64,000 nt of DNA, from positions 868,001 through 932,000 of the forward strand of contig JALJCQ010000003.1 in NCBI GenBank assembly GCA_023091665.1, read 5' to 3'. Positions within the stretch are counted from its first letter, which is position 1; the number at the start of each line of letters is the position of its first letter. This document shows positions 1-10,526 of this stretch, piece by piece. A model generated the notes under the pieces. It was not told the origin of the DNA and did not search any database. It was given only the letters and a program-made list of their open reading frames with translations. Source of the stretch: Pythium myriotylum. Lineage: Eukaryota > Oomycota > Peronosporomycetes > Pythiales > Pythiaceae. The translations under genes were made by a program, and so were the position numbers.

Positions 1-1343
1 CCCAATCACGAAAGGGCACTGTAGCGATTGAGCATGAGCACGAATCTGGGCATGAAATAGTTATCCATATTGCCCGCTTTGCTTTCTGGACCCTCAAACT
101 GGCACCCACCTCTTCACGAAGCTCCAGCCACCAGGAGTCACGCGTCTCCTGGTCCGCCAACTTGGTTGCCATTTTTCCGAGGTATTTCACCGATCGAGCG
201 CTCACAATACCGCCTAATCGAATACGTGTTGCCGGGCTGAACACTTTGAGGGTTATCAACTGCACTTCCTACTCCCCACACAGCGGTTAGACTCACTGGT
301 GTGGTGGATAATAACAAAACAGTCATCCCACATCGTGCACTGAAATATCAAACCCTTCAGGAGCTCTTGTCAGTTGAGGAAACCGGCGAGGGACATATCT
401 TGGAGACGTTATCGGCTCGATCACTTCCATTGGGTTACCCAGCTCGTCGTATGGATCCTGCTCGTCTCTGCCGCCTTCGACCTCGTTTCCTCCCCCAGAC
501 GTCGCTCCATCGAGATCATTGGCACTCGCATCGGCTCTCGCGACGGGCGAGATGACACACGCAGTGCCACACGCGCGTGCGACAAGGCCGCTGTCACCCT
601 CGACGTCGAAATACTGTTTGTATGCAAGCACGGCGTTCCCGCCGAGTTCTAGGGCCTTCTTCCCGACCATCGTACCGACCTGGGACGATAGTTTGTAGAG
701 CAGCATCTGACGATGCTCGTTGCTCTTCCTAGAGGTTCGGAAGTTGTCGCTCCACGAGTATTCAGGGTCCGCGTGGACCACCAGCTCCTCGACGAAGCCC
801 AGCATCTTTTCGATCGTGTAGAGCCCTGGGTCCAGCGTCGAGAGACCGAAGAACTGCACTCCAGCCGAGGATTCGCGGAAGGGGTTCACATCCCCAAAGT
901 AGAGCAGTCGGATGACCAGACTCAGTTCGCACCGCACGCCCAACAGCGTGTCGTACACGGGGAACCAGCCCTGGATCACGTGGCCGTCGCGCATGAGCAG
1001 CGAGTTGAGGTCGACGTAGACGATGCCGATGGTCTGAAGTCAGGTCAGTGTCACATCGCTCCAAAAACGGCATCTGCAAGCGCCAACGCACCGCGTCGCT
1101 CGTGTAGACGTCGTGGTCCATGATGCGGAACTCGATGGGCTGGCTCTGGAGCACCGAGTCGTCGGCCACGTCGAAGCGGAACTCCTCGTCCCACTGCGGG
1201 TTGAGCGTCTTGCGCGAGACCGAGGACTTGGCCTCGAAGGACGCGAACGTGATGGCCACATACGCGTCCGTGAGCTTGCTCGAGCGGTCCACGACCGGCA
1301 GGTCGCGCGCCTCCACGAGCCGGATCTTGATCGTGCACGGCAT
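1..1343 (-). CDS. C2CD5: C2CD5-like C2-domain protein, 5' part only
   Basis: Exons 1343-1092, 1033-332 and 259-1 join in phase; the gene runs off the left edge. The introns are 58 and 72 bp, the first with a GTGCGT donor. The start MPCTIKIRLVEARDLPV opens a C2 domain with the usual acidic calcium-loop residues (SSKLTDAYV, IMDHDVYTSDA). It is followed by GWFPVYDTLLGVRCEL, then the block around FVEELVVHADPEYSW and LEGNAVLAY-like LGGNAVLAY. Exon 3 adds RLGGIVSARS and ETRDSWWLELREE. This order matches animal and plant C2CD5 (CDP138), a calcium- and lipid-binding protein of vesicle traffic and membrane fusion, known in animals from GLUT4 transport. The role in oomycetes is inferred. The long acidic loop ending near position 400 is less conserved. 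The assignment is firm; everything after the third exon is outside the window. Confidence 0.88.
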
Positions 1344-1836
1344 GGTCGCTGGGGGAGGCCGGAGGAAACTTCAAGGCTTTCGTGCCGTTCGAGCAACCTT
1401 CCGACGACCGACTAGCTATGAGTGACCTCCGTGCAACATTGTGGATGCTACTGGTTGACAGGCATCGAGGCTGTGGAAGTCGTCTCATAATCCAAGTGAT
1501 CGGAAGGTTGAGCGACGCGTAGGAGCCTCGTGTCGGGGCCGCTGGCACTGCTTCGGTTTGGGAACATGGCGACCTCTCGGTCGGTGCGATTGGATCCTTC
1601 ATGCAGTGCCGACAGCGATGGGCAGACAGTCCGATCGGAGCCTCTCCCGCCGTTTGCGCCGCTCGCATTTTGCTCTCCGCGCTGGAGATGCAGAGTCGTT
1701 GAGAGCGGCCGTGGGGAGCGGCTCGATACAGAACGATATGTTAGTTTGGTGGAGGTGTATTATAGTCAATTGCAGGGAAATTGATGAAGTGGTTTTAGCG
1801 GTTTACACTGGCGATACTGAGATTACTAGTTTCAGC
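1344..1836. other. Intergenic, upstream of the C2CD5-like gene
   Basis: This stretch lies between the start codon of the C2CD5-like gene and the stop codon of DSCC1, both on the minus strand. It must hold the promoter of the former and the 3' UTR of the latter. No further coding region, repeat or RNA gene was recognised. Confidence 0.5.
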
Positions 1837-3304
1837 TTATCGCTTGCTGTAAAGGCGCTCATCCGAATTGCCCTGTCGGGACGATCGAGAATATTTGAGC
1901 AATAGCGATGCCTGTGTGACACCTGGGCGTACTAATGCGCTGGGAAACGCGAGAGATGAGTTAACAGTCCCAACGCAGAACCAAACTCCAGGCATACCTG
2001 ATGTACGGCTCCAGCTGTGCCACGGTCCATTTCTCTTGAAACTCAAAGAGTCTTTCAAAGCGCTTCTTAGGGTCAGTTGGCAGCTCGTCTTCCGCTAGAT
2101 ACGCGAGTCGCGTGGGCTTTCCTTTCTGAGTCTTCGTGAGGGCGATACCTCGGAGCATCTCCTCACTGACTTTGATGGGCTCTGGAACACGAAGCTGCCA
2201 CTTCTCCATGAACTGTTCCAGCACCCACGACTGGTCTCCAACACCGAAAGATTGAGGCTTGTGATGGCCGTCCTCACGCTCCTTGAAAAGCTGCTTGGCA
2301 CAGAATATTGCGATCTTCGTGGCATCGAACGTGCACCGATCGCCACTCGATGCATCTGCCGAGATCGTTCCATACACTCGGCAGCACTGGCGCACGACTA
2401 CAGCTGGCTCTTCGATACTTCTACAAAGCTCATCTAGTCGAACACCCTGAACCTGGAAATCCCAGTCGTTCTGGATAATCGCATCCAGAATATCGCCAAA
2501 CACGTTTGTCTGGTACCTCGGATCCAGCAAGCGCCACGAGCCTAATAGCTTGTCTTAGGTCTCTTCATACGATCACTTAGAATGAGACGAAAACTAAACT
2601 CACCTGCATCCTCGAACGCGCTGAGCTGTTCTAGCATCTTCAGGACCTCTGCCTTGCTCGTCTGCAGCTCGGTGACCAGGTCGTCGGTTGAGTAGAGCTT
2701 TGAAAGCTTCGCTTTCTTAGCACCTGGCGAGCCCTAATGCAAATGAGCTGGAATTGGTACTCGAAAACCTTCAACAAGTTTTCCAAGCACAAACCGTGGA
2801 TCTCGTATACGGGGCCTCCAATAGCAGCGACTTGAGCTGTCCGATATCCGGAACCTTTGGCTGCAGCTGGATCACCGAAACACTCCGCGTCAGCTGGACT
2901 GGATGACGCTTCCTGCGCGGCGCGCGTATCATACCACAAAATGAGAGGCTGCCGATCCAAGCGCCTCAATCTCAGCAGCAGCGTCTCCACCGTCGGCATT
3001 CCACTGCGTGTGCCTCGTCAGAAGACGGAGGTTCGACGTATCTTCTTTTGCGACGAAGAACGAGTTCGTCGATGTGCAGAGCACCGCGCGCTCGTTGGCG
3101 CCGCCGACGATCGTCAATCTACCAAATATCAGCATGTGATCTCCACGGCCTCTCGCGGCTCTCCTGTCTCGAGACCTCCGACCTTTCGCCGGCCAAAATG
3201 GCCTTCTCGACGTCCTCGTTGAGCTCGAGAAGACTGTACTTCTTCGCGGAGAAGTCGCACGTCGTCACGAGCGTTTGCGCCGGCGCCTTCTTCTCCTCGG
3301 CCAT
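1837..3304 (-). CDS. DSCC1: Sister chromatid cohesion protein DCC1
   Basis: Six exons on the minus strand (3304-3183, 3118-2935, 2866-2795, 2733-2604, 2541-1998, 1939-1837) splice in phase into 384 residues, near the roughly 390 of human DCC1. The introns are 58-68 bp with GT/AG ends. Recognisable blocks in order are CDFSAKKYSLLELNEDV, GGANERAVLCT with KEDTSNLRLL, the helical stretch YSTDDLVTELQTSK with SWRLLDPRYQ, the winged-helix part LPTDPKKRFERLFEFQEKW, and the tail KYSRSSRQGNSDERLYSKR. All have counterparts at the same places in the family. DCC1 joins CTF8 and CTF18 in the alternative RFC clamp loader that loads PCNA and supports sister-chromatid cohesion in the nucleus. Its start codon lies only about 36 bp from the end of a repeat copy, so the promoter probably lies in repeat-derived DNA. 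Confidence 0.92.
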
Positions 3305-3339
3305 TCTGATCGGCGGCTTGTTTAGTGACCACTTGGCGC

Positions 3340-3961
3340 CAAAATTCTCCTAAGTTCGCTTCAACTCCAATTTCATGAGACCAAACGAACTTACCAATAC
3401 GTCAATTGACACGACGACTTCGTGGGATGGCACATGAGCATTGCTTCGTGGGAGCTGTCGGGCGAGGCTCGCGCGTTGGATTCAGCAGAAACAGATAGAC
3501 AGACTGGCACCAAAAGACTATCATACGAATGCATGTTTATAATTCGCCCATGCGTTTATTATATTATGAGTGTGTAGTAAGAGTGCGTCAGAGTGTCTTT
3601 TATCGGGTGTCGTTCCGAAGGCGGCGCACCCACGCGTTCTCGGGATCTCTTCGTGGAGGATGCACAGCCATTTGAGCGTAGGGACGCGATTCCACGAGGG
3701 CCTGGGGGTGTTCTTGCGAAGGCAGTGTGGTGGCTTGCTGTGGTTGGCCTCGTCGTTGAGGAGGCGCAGCCATTCGAGGTCGGACACCTGGATCTGGTCG
3801 CAGTCGCGAAGACTAGAGATATCGATGAGTTAGGAAGCGACTGCTCCAATCGCAGCCGCGATGACCGTGGCCGGATACGAAAGAGCGGCGAGGTAGAGGA
3901 CGACCGCGAACGTCCATATGCTAGTGCAGCTAGGAAGAGGAAGGCGGCGATTCAGCATTGA
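3340..3961 (-). repeat. Dispersed repeat unit, copy A (inverted)
   Basis: Read on the minus strand, this block resembles 4780-6050 on the plus strand. The clearest match is an exact 22-bp inverted pair, 3462-3483 and 5899-5920, inside longer similarity. The minus strand has a broken reading frame. A hydrophobic segment (LYLAALSYPATVIAAAIG) is followed by two related Trp/Leu modules, LEWLRLLNDEANHSKPPH and LKWLCILHEEIPENAWV, each ending in an LRKN or RLRN tail. No transposase, reverse transcriptase or known domain is visible. It looks like a decayed copy of a multi-copy element or gene family that I do not recognise. Confidence 0.6.
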
Positions 3962-4779
3962 GCTCCAGCGTAACATGTAAATGGAGAGTTCGATTTCGAA
4001 TGGCCTTCTTGTCAAACTAAAGGAGAGACCTTCCGCACAAAAGCGATATGAGGCTTGCACAGGACCCATCATCCGTGTTGAAGTACACAGACGAGCCACA
4101 TGGTTTCTTATGCAAACACTGACTCCACCACACACCTCCTTGAAGTGAGGTGATCTCACCATGTACACACATATCTATTTTGTCTCGATCAATTCTCACA
4201 GGCGCTTTGGAACACGCACGCCCTTACACCGATCTCTGGTACCTGGCGATCCATACAGCCGATTGGAGGGGTAACGTCTCTCCCCACGGGTCGGGATCCC
4301 AAACCACCGAGCCCACATGATTCAAAGCCCACAGAATTCAAAGCCCACAGGATCCACAGCCAGCAAGATCCAAACCCCACACAGTAGCTACCAAGGCCGC
4401 CACGGGTGCCGAGGCTATCGAGAACCCCACTCATTCCACATTTTGCCACGCAACCACCAACAAGTTCCCCACCGCCATCACCTCCGCCACGATTTGCTAC
4501 ACCGCCGTCGCCACCATCGCACCACCGTCGACCGCCACGACTTCCACGCCATAAACACGAAAAACACGCCACGGGCGCTCCGCGCAGCGTGCGCCAGATC
4601 CGTGTGCTCTGGGAGCTAATGCCCCAAACCATCATCGCCGCCGGCGCGAACGACGCCCTTCCGAACGCCTGTGCTCCATGCGCCAGCACCACCGCCGCCG
4701 CCACAAGAAGTATGACTGCAATCCCTGCCACCGCTACTGCCGAGGAATCTGGCTACAGCTTCCCCGATATTGGTGCCCT
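3962..4779. other. Spacer between inverted repeat copies
   Basis: A low-complexity stretch at 4310-4390 repeats AGCCCACA/ATCCA-type words. Around 4440-4560 the sequence is rich in CCACC and CCGCC, giving Pro/His-rich translation on plus and Gly-rich on minus. The minus strand has an open frame whose first residues (MAGIAVILLVAAAVVLAHG) mimic a signal peptide. The remainder is low complexity, so I do not call a gene. Confidence 0.45.
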
Positions 4780-6050
4780 CGCCTTCCTCTTCCCGGCTGC
4801 AGCTAGCAACTGGACGGTCGCGATCGACCTCTACCTCGCCGCGCTTCTTGTACGGCCACGGTCATCGGGTGTGCGATCGAAGCAGTCACTTCCTACGTCA
4901 GCGATATTCTCTACGCGAACATTGTCTTTGCGACCGTAACCGTGGCAGCGATGACGCCAGAGATCCCCTCGCTCCTGCCACGCAGCGTCCGCGCCATCCT
5001 GCCAACCACGCGATCACTTCTCCAGCACACCAGCAACATACTTCAAGGTCTCCATTTCCATACGTGTGAGGCCTACGACTCGCTTGTCGATCTCTGCCTC
5101 ATTACTGATGAAAACGGCGCTAGTGCAACGACCGCCTGCCGCGATGTCCAGGACCGCGACAAGATCCAGGTGCCTGAGCTCGAATGGATGCGCCTCCTCA
5201 ACGACGTGCCCAGCCACAACAAACCACCACACCGCCTTCGCAAGAACACCCTAAGATCCTCATCGAACCGCATGCCTCCGCCCATTATATATGATTATGT
5301 GAAGTGTATTGAGCTGCGACTTGTGAGCTCCGAATTGTAGCTCACAAGTAGATAACGTCTGAGAATCTTTCAGCTAGTGGGCGGCGTCACCAGAAAGAAG
5401 TGCTGGCAAATGAGCGAGTCCAGGCCTCGTTGATGGATCAACCAGCATTATACTAGTCTGATGGTCCATGGCGACGTTTGCTGCTGCGTTGGTCATTTCA
5501 TTACAAGCTCGGAGATTATGCTGGACATCGACTTGATCTGCAAATCGACGGGCTTGAGTGTAGCATTTCAGTTAGCGTGGGTTTCGAGTGGGCAATAATC
5601 GCGAAGTTGTCAAATGATCAAAAGACCCCCCACAACCTCGAGGCTTCGCTAAGAGTACTGGTGGGCTGCTCGAAGACCGACCACGACTCCTCAGTCACTT
5701 ACGCCCGAATGGCTGCGCGGCCTCCACGAAGAGACTCCCGAGAACGCGTGGGTGCGCCGCCTTCGAAACGAAATCCCATATGAAGAGCCAGGGAACACTC
5801 AGAGGCACTCATAGACACTAACAATATCAACGCATGTGCGCATATTAGGCATACATGCGTATGATAGTCTTTTGAGTGCGAGTGTGTCTGTTTCTGTCGA
5901 ATCCAACGCGCGAGCCTCGCCTAGCAGCTCCAGCGAAGCAATGCAATGCAGAGAGCATGTTCGTCTCATCGTGTCATTCCAGTGTCAATTGACGTGTTGG
6001 TTGGTTTGTTTGGTGGAGTTCGTAGCGAACCTAAGCGAATTCTGGCCTGA
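4780..6050 (+). repeat. Dispersed repeat unit, copy B with internal insertion
   Basis: The plus-strand counterpart of copy A is split in two. The first part (about 4780-5275) carries WTVAIDLYLAAL and the module LEWMRLLNDVPSHNKPPH. The second (about 5700-6050) resumes with EWLRGLHEETPENAWVRRL and the 3' flank that matches copy A. The join point falls at the same place of the unit, so about 425 bp at 5276-5700 were gained in this copy or lost from copy A. I found no terminal repeats on the inserted piece. The reading frame is not intact. Confidence 0.55.
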
Positions 6051-6287
6051 AGCTGGGAGAAAGTCATATCGAAGGAAGACCCGAGTATCTTGCCTATTCA
6101 TGTCGATCGCTTGTGCTCACGAGTTGTTCGTGCTGTTCATTCTTTTAGTTCTATTATTTTGTTTGATTCCGCTTGCATCATCACCCTCGTTTGTTTAGTC
6201 TTACGTGCCTTCCTCTCTCCGATCCTCCCAAAACGAGCCTTTTCGCAATCGGGGCCTTCTATCGCATCGTCAAGTAGAGCATCCATG

Positions 6288-6905
6288 TCAACCACTCAGC
6301 ATCGAGTTCTCCATATACCTGGGGTACTGGAAACCAATAATGTGCCTTATCCTTAGCTCACCCGCCATGATTTGATCGCGCAGACGCGCATTCTCGGCCT
6401 GGGCATGAGCGAGCAGTTGTATCTCGTGCCTTGCGCGTTCAAGCAGGAGAGCGGCGTATCTTGACCGCATTTGTAGCTCGTGCAGTCTCAACTCCAATCG
6501 AGCAGTCCAAGAACGCAGCTGAGAGAGCTCTTCGCGTCGAGCGGAGTACGTGCACTTTTTCGGAAACCTCCGCTTAGGCCTGCGTGAGGGCGATATGGTC
6601 GATGCAGCGGAAGTCTTTCTGGGTTTCGACTCACAACCGCGGCGGACTTGTGAGTAGATGAAGTCACTACCCTCTTTCTTGTTCGCAAGGTCCTCAAGGA
6701 CTTGTTTTACCGTCAAATCAAGGATCGCATCGTCTTCGTCTGGCGTCGCGGCAGTGTGATTCATCGAGTACTCGAAAATCGTGTCGTGCTTCGAACCGAA
6801 ATGCCACGAGGCTTGTGTGAGATCAAAACGATCGTGTCGGCTTGTAGAGACTGAGTACATCCTGTTTCGTGAGAGGGGAAGTGTGAGGGGAAGGCAACAG
6901 GGCAA
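6288..6905 (-). CDS. Basic coiled-coil (bZIP/M96-like) protein 1
   Basis: Single exon of 205 residues from the upstream ATG, or 158 if translation starts at the ATG at 6764, which opens MNHTAATPDEDDAILDL and aligns better with its paralogue at 8289-8882. A basic patch (SRRPKRRFPKKCTYSARREE) runs into a leucine-zipper-like helix (LSQLRSWTARLELRLHELQ), a second helix rich in Ala/Arg and a short tail. The combination of KCTYSARREE-type basic residues and a following coiled coil is typical of the N-terminal part of oomycete M96 mating-specific-like and bZIP-like proteins. The START-like second half of that family is missing. DNA binding is possible but inferred. A 3' exon or truncation cannot be excluded. 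Confidence 0.6.
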   Translation of the reverse strand: MPCCLPLTLPLSRNRMYSVSTSRHDRFDLTQASWHFGSKHDTIFEYSMNHTAATPDEDDAILDLTVKQVLEDLANKKEGSDFIYSQVRRGCESKPRKTSAASTISPSRRPKRRFPKKCTYSARREELSQLRSWTARLELRLHELQMRSRYAALLLERARHEIQLLAHAQAENARLRDQIMAGELRIRHIIGFQYPRYMENSMLSG

Positions 6906-8288
6906 AGGGGGCAGAAAAAAACCGAAGGCACAACGGTACTACGGTACCTTGGGCGGTGTTTGGTCGGCTGAAAGCGTGTGTCGTGACACAGACATTCGCT
7001 TGCGTACTCGAAGGTCGTTTCCTGCAAGGCCCTCTCGCACACTCTCTGTACTGTACACCTTTTTCAAAAAAAGTATACCTGAAAAGGAATTCAGTCCTCT
7101 CAAAACAGGGCCTTCCGCTCTGGCGAGACGCTCGTCAAATTTCCAGTTGATCCAGCCTCGCGCCTGAGCTGAACGTGAACATGTGATGATGGGGCAAGCG
7201 GCTTTCCACCGTCTGCCACATCTGGTCATACGTTGTTGAGTGTGTTGGTCACACCGGCGAGTCCAAACAAGAAGCCGAGCGAACTTCAGCGACTGACGAT
7301 CAGTTCAGCGGTCCTAAACAGTCCAGCGCTAATTTGCGTTGTGAGATTCTCACAACTAGAGCAACTTCTCCTTTAGAAGATCCATCGAGGCATAGAGAGC
7401 ATTGGGATCTGGTTAGCAGTGCCAACCAGATCCCACAGTCGAAGCCCATGCAATTTGCTTGGGCTTCAACTGTGGGTAAAAGACTCGGCCCTATCGAAGT
7501 TCAAGTTTTGTTCTAGGGTTTGTTCGGACGGTACTGCAGAGATGACTTTTGTGGAAATTCCACGCAACGACGTGGATGTCACACTGTGCAATCATGACGA
7601 ATCAGGCCACAAGCGAGCGAGCACAACCCACCCATCTACCGTGGTCAGCAAACACAGAGCGAGATTCTCGTGGTGGAGACAGCAAAGTTGCCCACGTGAC
7701 CAACGATCTCGATCTTGGTGGAGTCATGGCCGATCGGATTGCATGCTCAGTTGACTGCATTTGCGGGAGCAGAGAAATGCCCTCAAACGACGTCTCATTT
7801 GACACTCAGCCCATCCAGTTGTTTCGTGACCGGGATCTCAGACGTCTCACCAGTGTGTGGAGGGAAGGATGTCATGGAAACATGTGGCGACGATCACACT
7901 GATCAATCGGGAGAGGACGGCCGGGCGATGACATGCAACTCCGTCGGCTCCACGAGATGCTGACTCCACAAGATGCTCACCTTGAAACCTTTGAGGCCAT
8001 CATGGCAAGCACTTGCATGGCTCTTTTTTGTTTCACCCGAGCAAGTCGGTGAACTTCCCACCACATAATCATCACTTGCCCTGGTAATCCCTGATGAAAA
8101 TTGAGGTGCGAACCGTTGAGACCACGTTTGCCTCCTTGTGACTGTCCGCTCGGCTCCATCTTTCGATGGGGAAAGATGGGGAATCGTCCTGCTGTTGTTC
8201 CAGTCGTGCAAACATCCACTCATCTATTACGCTTGAGCTCAAGGCTTTGTACATTGCAATCTACATTAGACTGATTCTGAGATGCTGA
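6906..8288. other. Intergenic, no supported gene
   Basis: About 1.4 kb between two minus-strand paralogues. Short open frames exist on both strands (for example 7549-7902 plus), but none shows a family motif or a splice-compatible continuation. The stretch contains the double hairpin at 7404-7476 and the promoter of the gene at 6288-6905. Confidence 0.4.
7404..7476. repeat. Two abutting, overlapping hairpins
   Basis: Positions 7404-7414 pair perfectly with 7424-7434 (11 bp, 9-nt loop). Positions 7432-7448 pair with 7460-7476 (17 bp, one mismatch, 11-nt loop). The CCC at 7432-7434 belongs to both stems, so the full helices exclude each other at that point. This may be a MITE remnant or part of a structured transcript; nothing else shows function. 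Confidence 0.5.
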
Positions 8289-8882
8289 CTAGCGCTGGCT
8301 CCTAGCCTCCTGTATCCGCGCCTCCGCGGCCGCCACGAGCCTCCTCAATCGCGCGTTCTCGGCTCGTGCCCGCTCGAGTCGTTCTTCTTCCTCTTGCGCC
8401 TGGTGCTGCGTTGTCGAGGACTGTCTAGTCTGGAGACTGCCTTGTAGCTCGTGTAGCTGGCTCTCGAGTTGGGACGTGAGCTCTCGCAGTCTGGCAACCT
8501 CTTCACGCCGCGCGGCGTAAGTGCACTTGCTGGATCGCCGCCGCCTCCTCGGCTTCACTGCTCCCCCTGGCGAGCTCTTCTCATCCGCTGGTGTCGCATC
8601 TGATGCTGCTTGCAGTAACGCTACCATGGATTCGTGCGCCGTCACTTCACTCGGTCGAACGTGGTGTGACGAACCACCGTGCGCATGCGCCTTGGCCTCA
8701 GCGACGCGCGGGTGCGGCCTTGCGTCCGCTCCGCTGCCGTCATCGCTCTCCTCGGAGAAGAGCATGAGCGCCTCCATGAGCAGTTGATCGTCCTCCGGGG
8801 CCATTTTCTGCATCTGTGATTTTGGAAACTGGTCGTTGAGGATGTGCTCAACTCGATTCTGTAGCCTCTCAGAGCGCGTCAC
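8289..8882 (-). CDS. Basic coiled-coil (bZIP/M96-like) protein 2
   Basis: Single exon, 197 residues. An acidic N-terminal third (MAPEDDQLLMEALMLFSEES) precedes a basic patch (KPRRRRRSSKCTYAARREE), a heptad helix (VARLRELTSQLESQLHELQ) and a second Glu/Arg-rich helix ending EARIQEARSQR. The KCTYAARREE core and the two helices parallel the neighbour at 6288-6905, so the two are paralogues on the same strand. Like that gene it lacks the START-like domain of full-length M96-type proteins. A nuclear role through the basic region is plausible but not shown. Confidence 0.65.
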   Translation of the reverse strand: MTRSERLQNRVEHILNDQFPKSQMQKMAPEDDQLLMEALMLFSEESDDGSGADARPHPRVAEAKAHAHGGSSHHVRPSEVTAHESMVALLQAASDATPADEKSSPGGAVKPRRRRRSSKCTYAARREEVARLRELTSQLESQLHELQGSLQTRQSSTTQHQAQEEEERLERARAENARLRRLVAAAEARIQEARSQR

Positions 8883-9523
8883 CCGTTCCGCCCCACGTGG
8901 CGCGTTCAGTCACGGCCTCCAGTCACAGCCACCACGGTGGGCTCCTGTCACCATCCACCATGGCCTCAGCTGCCGCTGCGCCAACTGGGACCGCCGACCT
9001 CACCGTCTCCTTTCGCCTCTGCCGGCGGGACTGTAGGAAGTCAATCGCCTGATCGTTTCTTTGCTCGGGCGCAGATGGAGGCGCACTTTGCTTTTTCGTT
9101 GATGGATTCTTTGTTTGCGATGAGTCGAGTCCACCTGACGTGGCGCCCTTGGACAGTGCGAGGCGGGTGGCGGTCCGTCCATTTGGTGAGCCCACCACCT
9201 CTTTCGTTCTTTATCGATGCATCGAAAGTCTCATCCAGAAAGTCTCCCCAGTACGAAACACTCGACAGGCGGTTGGTTTTTCTCTCCATGATTTGATTCA
9301 AATCATGCGTCGACTTGGGATTGCGTGCTCTTTGTTGGACGCAGCCAGGAGTTCCGCCCCTTTGTCTCACTAGAGGCCTCCTGAGTGCAAAGACAAAACT
9401 CGTCAGGCGTGATGGCTCAGCGACAGCTGCGTTGCTCACACCCCCGACCGGTCTTTCCCACCAAGGTTGCAACGTCGTCGAGCGATCGTACATGGCACAT
9501 TCAGGGTGTTCGTTTTCTTATAT
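8883..9523. other. Intergenic between coiled-coil paralogues
   Basis: The minus strand has an open frame of 150 codons (9041-9493), and plus frames overlap it. None has a recognisable motif, so no gene is called. The promoter of the gene at 8289-8882 should lie here. Confidence 0.4.
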
Positions 9524-10222
9524 TCAAAGAAGCGCCTTTGCCGGCGCGAGTCGCCCTTCCCGCAAAGAGACAGCGCGCCGCAGACTCTTGATCTTGGCGT
9601 CCTGTTCTTCAATCGCACGCTTGAGCTGGATATTCTCAGCGTAGGACTTGATCAGTGCGTCCGGGTCGTCGTTCTGCGCTGGTTTGGGCCGGCTTTGTCG
9701 CAGGTGGAGGCCTTTGAGAGTAGTCTCGAGTGCTCGTGCTTCCTCCCGAAGCTGGGCGACAGCGTCACGTCGGCTGTTGGTGAGCAACCGCTTCTGAACC
9801 AGGTTGTCATCCTCACCCTCCATCTCCACAAGGCCTTTGTCGCTGAACGTGTCGACCCGTAGCCGCTTTCGGGAGGCCCCGGGAGACAAGCCAAGCGGGA
9901 GTGAGGCGAACGACGCACGCTGGTCGTCTGGCGTGGCCATGCCTTCCGGTGGGGTCAAGTTTTGGATTGTGTTGTGTGTTGGGATACTAATTGTCGTTAG
10001 GTGAGACCACGGTTGCGGAGGGTTGGCATCGGCATCGTCGATCGTGAGAAGAACCTGGAGAACAGACTGGAAGAAGGGATCGCTCACACACTCGTCGAGA
10101 TGTGTCGCTGTGCAATTTCTTGTAAACGGCAGTGGTTCTAAGGTGAGTGGATCAACATGGGGTGAAACAGTGGTCATGACTATTGAAGGCGTTTTAGCTT
10201 GTGTGCCGGTGGATGCAAGCAC
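9524..10222 (-). CDS. Coiled-coil protein 3 of the M96-like group
   Basis: Single exon, 232 residues (217 from the second Met). The first half is Pro/Thr-rich and acidic (DPFFQSVLQVLLTIDDAD). The second half has a short basic stretch (ASRKRLRVD, KRLLTNSRRDAVAQLREE) followed by two predicted helices (ALETTLKGLHLRQ and IKSYAENIQLKRAIEEQDAKI). The layout, basic block then coiled coil with an ENxxLKR-type step, fits the N-terminal half of oomycete M96/START proteins and of the two genes before it, but sequence identity is low. No START domain follows. Family membership is likely; function is unknown. Confidence 0.55.
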   Translation of the reverse strand: MLASTGTQAKTPSIVMTTVSPHVDPLTLEPLPFTRNCTATHLDECVSDPFFQSVLQVLLTIDDADANPPQPWSHLTTISIPTHNTIQNLTPPEGMATPDDQRASFASLPLGLSPGASRKRLRVDTFSDKGLVEMEGEDDNLVQKRLLTNSRRDAVAQLREEARALETTLKGLHLRQSRPKPAQNDDPDALIKSYAENIQLKRAIEEQDAKIKSLRRAVSLREGRLAPAKALL

Positions 10223-10526
10223 ACCGCCACATCATCTGTCTCAGCAGCGAGGCTCTTATGCAAAAGCATCGCAGAGCCTCTCGAACAGGACGGCTGCTTG
10301 AGCTGGTGCGAATCAGAACAGTGGTGGTATTGGGCCTGGTCCCACGGGTAGTGAAGGACTTTTCACGTCGCCCAGAATAGCGCAGGTCTCAGGCTAACAG
10401 GAAGTGAGCACGTGATCAACCATGCGACAAGATGCAATATTCTTAGGGAGAACGCCAGCCGGGCAGGACGGTTAAGATCGTCCGACTTTCGCTGACCTCG
10501 TCTTCGCTGCCCCATCGAGATGTCTT
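10223..10526. other. Intergenic
   Basis: This holds the upstream region of the gene at 9524-10222 and the 3' end of the LRR gene. No other feature was seen. Confidence 0.4.

Noticed and set aside
4189..4731. 180-codon minus frame with a signal-peptide-like start
   Set aside because: The rest is Gly/Cys low complexity that mirrors CCACC-rich plus-strand DNA, and the 5' part overlaps the start of repeat copy B.
7549..7902. 117-codon plus frame
   Set aside because: No motif, no signal peptide, opposite frames equally open.
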